Source: Sperchopsis tessellata | Taxonomy: Eukaryota > Arthropoda > Insecta > Coleoptera > Hydrophilidae | Length of the DNA: 32,394 nt | Reading direction: 5' to 3' | Assembly: GCA_033557685.1 (NCBI GenBank) | Contig: JAWQRN010000275.1 | Location: forward strand, 1 to 32,394 | Shown here: piece by piece, positions 29,948 to 32,394 of the stretch | Numbering within the stretch: the stretch's first letter is position 1 | Layout of the letters: the number at the start of each line of letters is the position of its first letter | Made by a program: the position numbers and the translations under genes | Notes under the pieces: model-generated | Database searches by the model: none | The model's input: the letters and a program-made list of their open reading frames with translations, nothing else | What the model was told of the DNA's origin: nothing

Positions 29948-31062
29948 TTAAGAGAAGGCAGATTGAGGGTTGAGATGACACAATTTGTCTGTCCGATGTA
30001 TGTCCTCTTACAGTCGGAGCAAGGCACTTCATACACTCCTTGATCTTCTAGAGGGGCTGTAATCATCGAGCTTCTAAGGTTCCCAATTTTTGTATTGGTA
30101 TGGAATGTCGATTTTAAGTTAAATCGACGTAGAATGTTCGAAGCTCTGTTAGTAGTACCTCTGATGTAGGATAGGGCAATTATTACAGCAGGGCATTTTT
30201 CTCTCTCAACACATCGTTCTTTATTAATAGGATATATGGATGTTTCTTTGTAGCCATTGATCGGTGTTCTGCATCGGATAAGGTTTTAGCACGAAATACT
30301 AAGTATTTTGTACCTACATATTATAATTGAACTGTAAACTATGTGGGCAAGTGTTCCGTCCTGTTTCTTGATTATAAAAACATCAAGGAATGGTAGATGG
30401 TTGTTTTCTTCAATCTTCATGGTAAATTTGATCTTAATATGTTGGGAATTGAGGTGTCCAAGAAAGGGGTGTAGTTCTTCAATCCTATGTGGCCACACCA
30501 CTAGTATAACATTCACATATCTGAACCAATGTGAAGGTTTGGAAGAGGCAGTTTGTAAAACTGTTTCTTCAAAGAAGTTCGTGTAAATGATCGTTAGAGA
30601 TGGTGATAATGGGGAGACAATAGGAGCGCCTTCAACTTATCTGCAAAACCTGTCCATCATATATGAAATAGGTATTGTTTAGGCAGTGTTGTGTCAGGCT
30701 AAAAATGTTTTCTGGTTTGTTCAGTTTGTCTAATAACTTGATGCTTTCCATTACCAGAATATTGGTAAAAAGCAAGGCAACGTTAAAGCTTAGTAGCAAG
30801 TCAGTAGGCACTAGTTTTAAGGTTTGGATGCCCTCGAGAAGATGTTGGGAGTCAGAAACCAGGCTACTAAGTTATATAGCTGGGATCCAATAGAGCTCAC
30901 TATCATCCTTGTGTATGTTTGGTAGACCATATCATTTTGGACATTTGAATGACTTCTCTCTGAGAATAATACATTTCTGGATTGTCTCGGATATTGGTGA
31001 TGCTTTTATTTTGTTTCTAGTTGTTTTCTCTAGGTAGGTGAAGGGGTCGGATTCTATAGGTT
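29948..31062 (-). mobile_element. Penelope-like retroelement (RT plus start of GIY-YIG), degenerate
   Basis: Read right to left. KIKASPISETIQKCI lies near 31000; YGLPNIHKDD (usually YGLPKIHK) near 30935-30905; then DLLLSFNVALLFTNILV and NNTYFIYDGQVLQI. GAPIVSPLSP follows at 30630-30601, then FRYVNVILVVWPH at about 30520-30485, where the catalytic YVDD has become YVNV. LNSQHIKIKFTMKIEENNHL and PFLDV come next. A frame change near 30300 leads to GVYEVPCSDCKRTYIGQTN at about 30040-29985, the start of the GIY-YIG endonuclease. The copy stops there, near 29948. It lies just upstream of an Mcm2 exon, in the same orientation. Confidence 0.9.
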
Positions 31063-31094
31063 TGTATTATTGGTATTTGGTATATTGTATTCTA

Positions 31095-32394
31095 TATGGG
31101 TCTTCTTATACTATCACAATCTGTCCCCTCCGTGGAAGGAAAACTCTGTTCATTGTAGATTTTAATATTATCCCAGTTAGTACACAGAATTTCGCTGACT
31201 CTGCGTACTGCACTGTACAAGTAGGATGCTCCCTAATGTGTATAGGTAGCTTATTATATAATTTAGTGCCCCAATAATTTATTTATTGCTATGAAGTGCT
31301 CAACCTGGCGTACAGAGTATGCAGGAGGTCTCCAAGACATGTTCTATGTTCGTGATACTCGCTGTTTCTCAGAAATTAATTTCTATATGTATGCACGTAC
31401 TTCACACGGGCATATACTAGACAGCAAATGTGGAAAGTATTTTCTCGTTTTTAAAGTATTACTTGCACTTGTAGGTAAATCTGAGACTGCTCTTTTCTGT
31501 AACAGAAAGATACTTCGCACTCCGAAGAATACTCCCTACACATAACCCATAACAATCCAGGCTATGAAATTGTTCATAGAATTTGCACAACTTGGCTTAT
31601 TGTTTCATATTCTCGTCTTGTCTGTATCATCATTTCATTTTCATGGATCCTGTAAGTTGATGTTCTGTAGTGCAATCCATGAATTGCTTGTAGTGCTTAG
31701 TTCTGTTTTATTTACACTCTTTTCATATTCTTTCTTGATATGGCTCCACAGGTTTTGATATGCGGTGTTTGAAATTATGAGTGAATTAAAGACGGAGTTA
31801 ATTGTGGGTTTGGGCAATAACTTTGATATCCTTATTATTACACCTGAGACTGAAGTTACCTTTTTGCATATGTTGTCTACATGGTCGTGCCAGCTTAGCT
31901 TCCAATCTATATTAAAACCTAGATAGCGTATTTAATGTACTCTTTTCACTTCCCCTTAGTTTGTTTTAATCACTATTTTTTCTGCGTCCCTTTTGTTCGT
32001 TAATACCAAAAAAAAATTTGTCTTATTTGTATTCATTGTTGGTAGGTTACGGTTTGGCTATTTTTCTAATAACTTTATGTCGTTATTCAGTATCAGTGTC
32101 AATTCCTTCATTGTGTTTGCCTCATAAACTAAGCAAGTGTCGTCTGCATATATATAGCAGTCCTTTCAGTAATGTCATTTATATATAAAACATAGAGCAG
32201 CAGACATAAAACAAAGCCCTGAGAGAGATCACACAACGAAGGATCCCCAGACAATGACAATCCTAGAATTAGATGAGGAAAAGACCCTAGACAGTAACGG
32301 GTGGCGACTAGGAGCTGGAAAATGGCTTGAAACTGTATAAGCACTCCGCAATATATATATATATCTATATACATATATATATATATATACATAG
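31095..32394 (-). mobile_element. Jockey-like LINE, RT to 3' end, continues off the right edge
   Basis: Minus-strand reading: LSQGFVLCLLLYVLYINDIT at about 32215-32157 (usual PQGSVLGPLLFxLYINDI). Then YADDTCLVYE, with YADD at 32150-32139; the TNKTNFFLV block; RYLGFNIDWKLSWHDHVDNI near 31935-31870; KLLPKPTINSVFNSLIISN; and TKLYNKLPIHIREHP near 31260-31215. The frame ends about 31105. Several frameshifts and stops are present, so it is dead. The 5' part lies outside the window. Adjacent to the Penelope-like relic, same strand. Confidence 0.88.
32349..32392. repeat. AT dinucleotide microsatellite
   Basis: (AT)n interrupted by CTATATACAT at the right edge of the window. Confidence 0.9.

Noticed and set aside
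30341..30893. Plus-strand open frames of 72-81 codons
   Set aside because: They are antisense to the Penelope-like RT, whose motifs are clear on the minus strand.

Overview
The window looks like nuclear DNA from an insect: AT-rich, with spliced host genes carrying GT/AG introns and dense, decayed transposons. The cyclin D and MCM2 exons are insect-like, and the mix of mariner, Tc1, LINE and Penelope relics fits a repeat-rich insect such as a beetle. The order is an inference that I cannot prove from the sequence alone. No tRNA, rRNA, CRISPR array or bacterial operon was seen.

Two host genes are present, both incomplete. Cyclin D lies on the plus strand in three exons (9184-9381, 13512-13727, 23370-23526). 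They encode the LxCxE Rb-binding motif and the first cyclin box. Mcm2 lies on the minus strand in three exons (29587-29843, 29323-29530, 26797-26979). They encode the AAA+ region from just after Walker B through sensor 1, arginine finger and sensor 2. All splice phases agree. The 3' exons of both genes are not recognisable in the 3.3 kb between them, so the genes may be interleaved. Both act in the G1/S programme: cyclin D with CDK4/6 drives Rb phosphorylation, and MCM2 is part of the replicative helicase.

Layout. 1-1850: LINE on the minus strand. 2300-4840: mariner-like transposase split by a fold-back element and a 5'-truncated LINE. 4860-4985: GC-rich 60-bp duplication. 4990-8150: complex satellite built on an AAACCTTAC motif, with a core of about eleven 194-196 bp monomers and 64-66 bp repeat flanks. 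8230-8430: short repeat. 9120-9381: cyclin D first exon. 9.4-13.5 kb: intron 1 with Tc1, LINE and hAT-like relics. 13.7-23.4 kb: intron 2 with a mariner-like element bearing about 0.4-0.5 kb terminal inverted repeats (15942-17713) and two further mariner relics. 23.65-24.57 kb: mauritiana/cecropia-type mariner. 25.4-26.1 kb: LINE relic. 26.8-29.8 kb: Mcm2 exons, with piggyBac-like and unknown repeats in the large intron. 29.95-31.06 kb: Penelope-like element with RT and GIY-YIG. 31.1-32.39 kb: Jockey-like LINE running off the right edge.

Every transposon open frame seen is broken by stops, frameshifts or deletions. The least ordinary features are the satellite, the long-TIR mariner-like element and the apparent interleaving of two cell-cycle genes.
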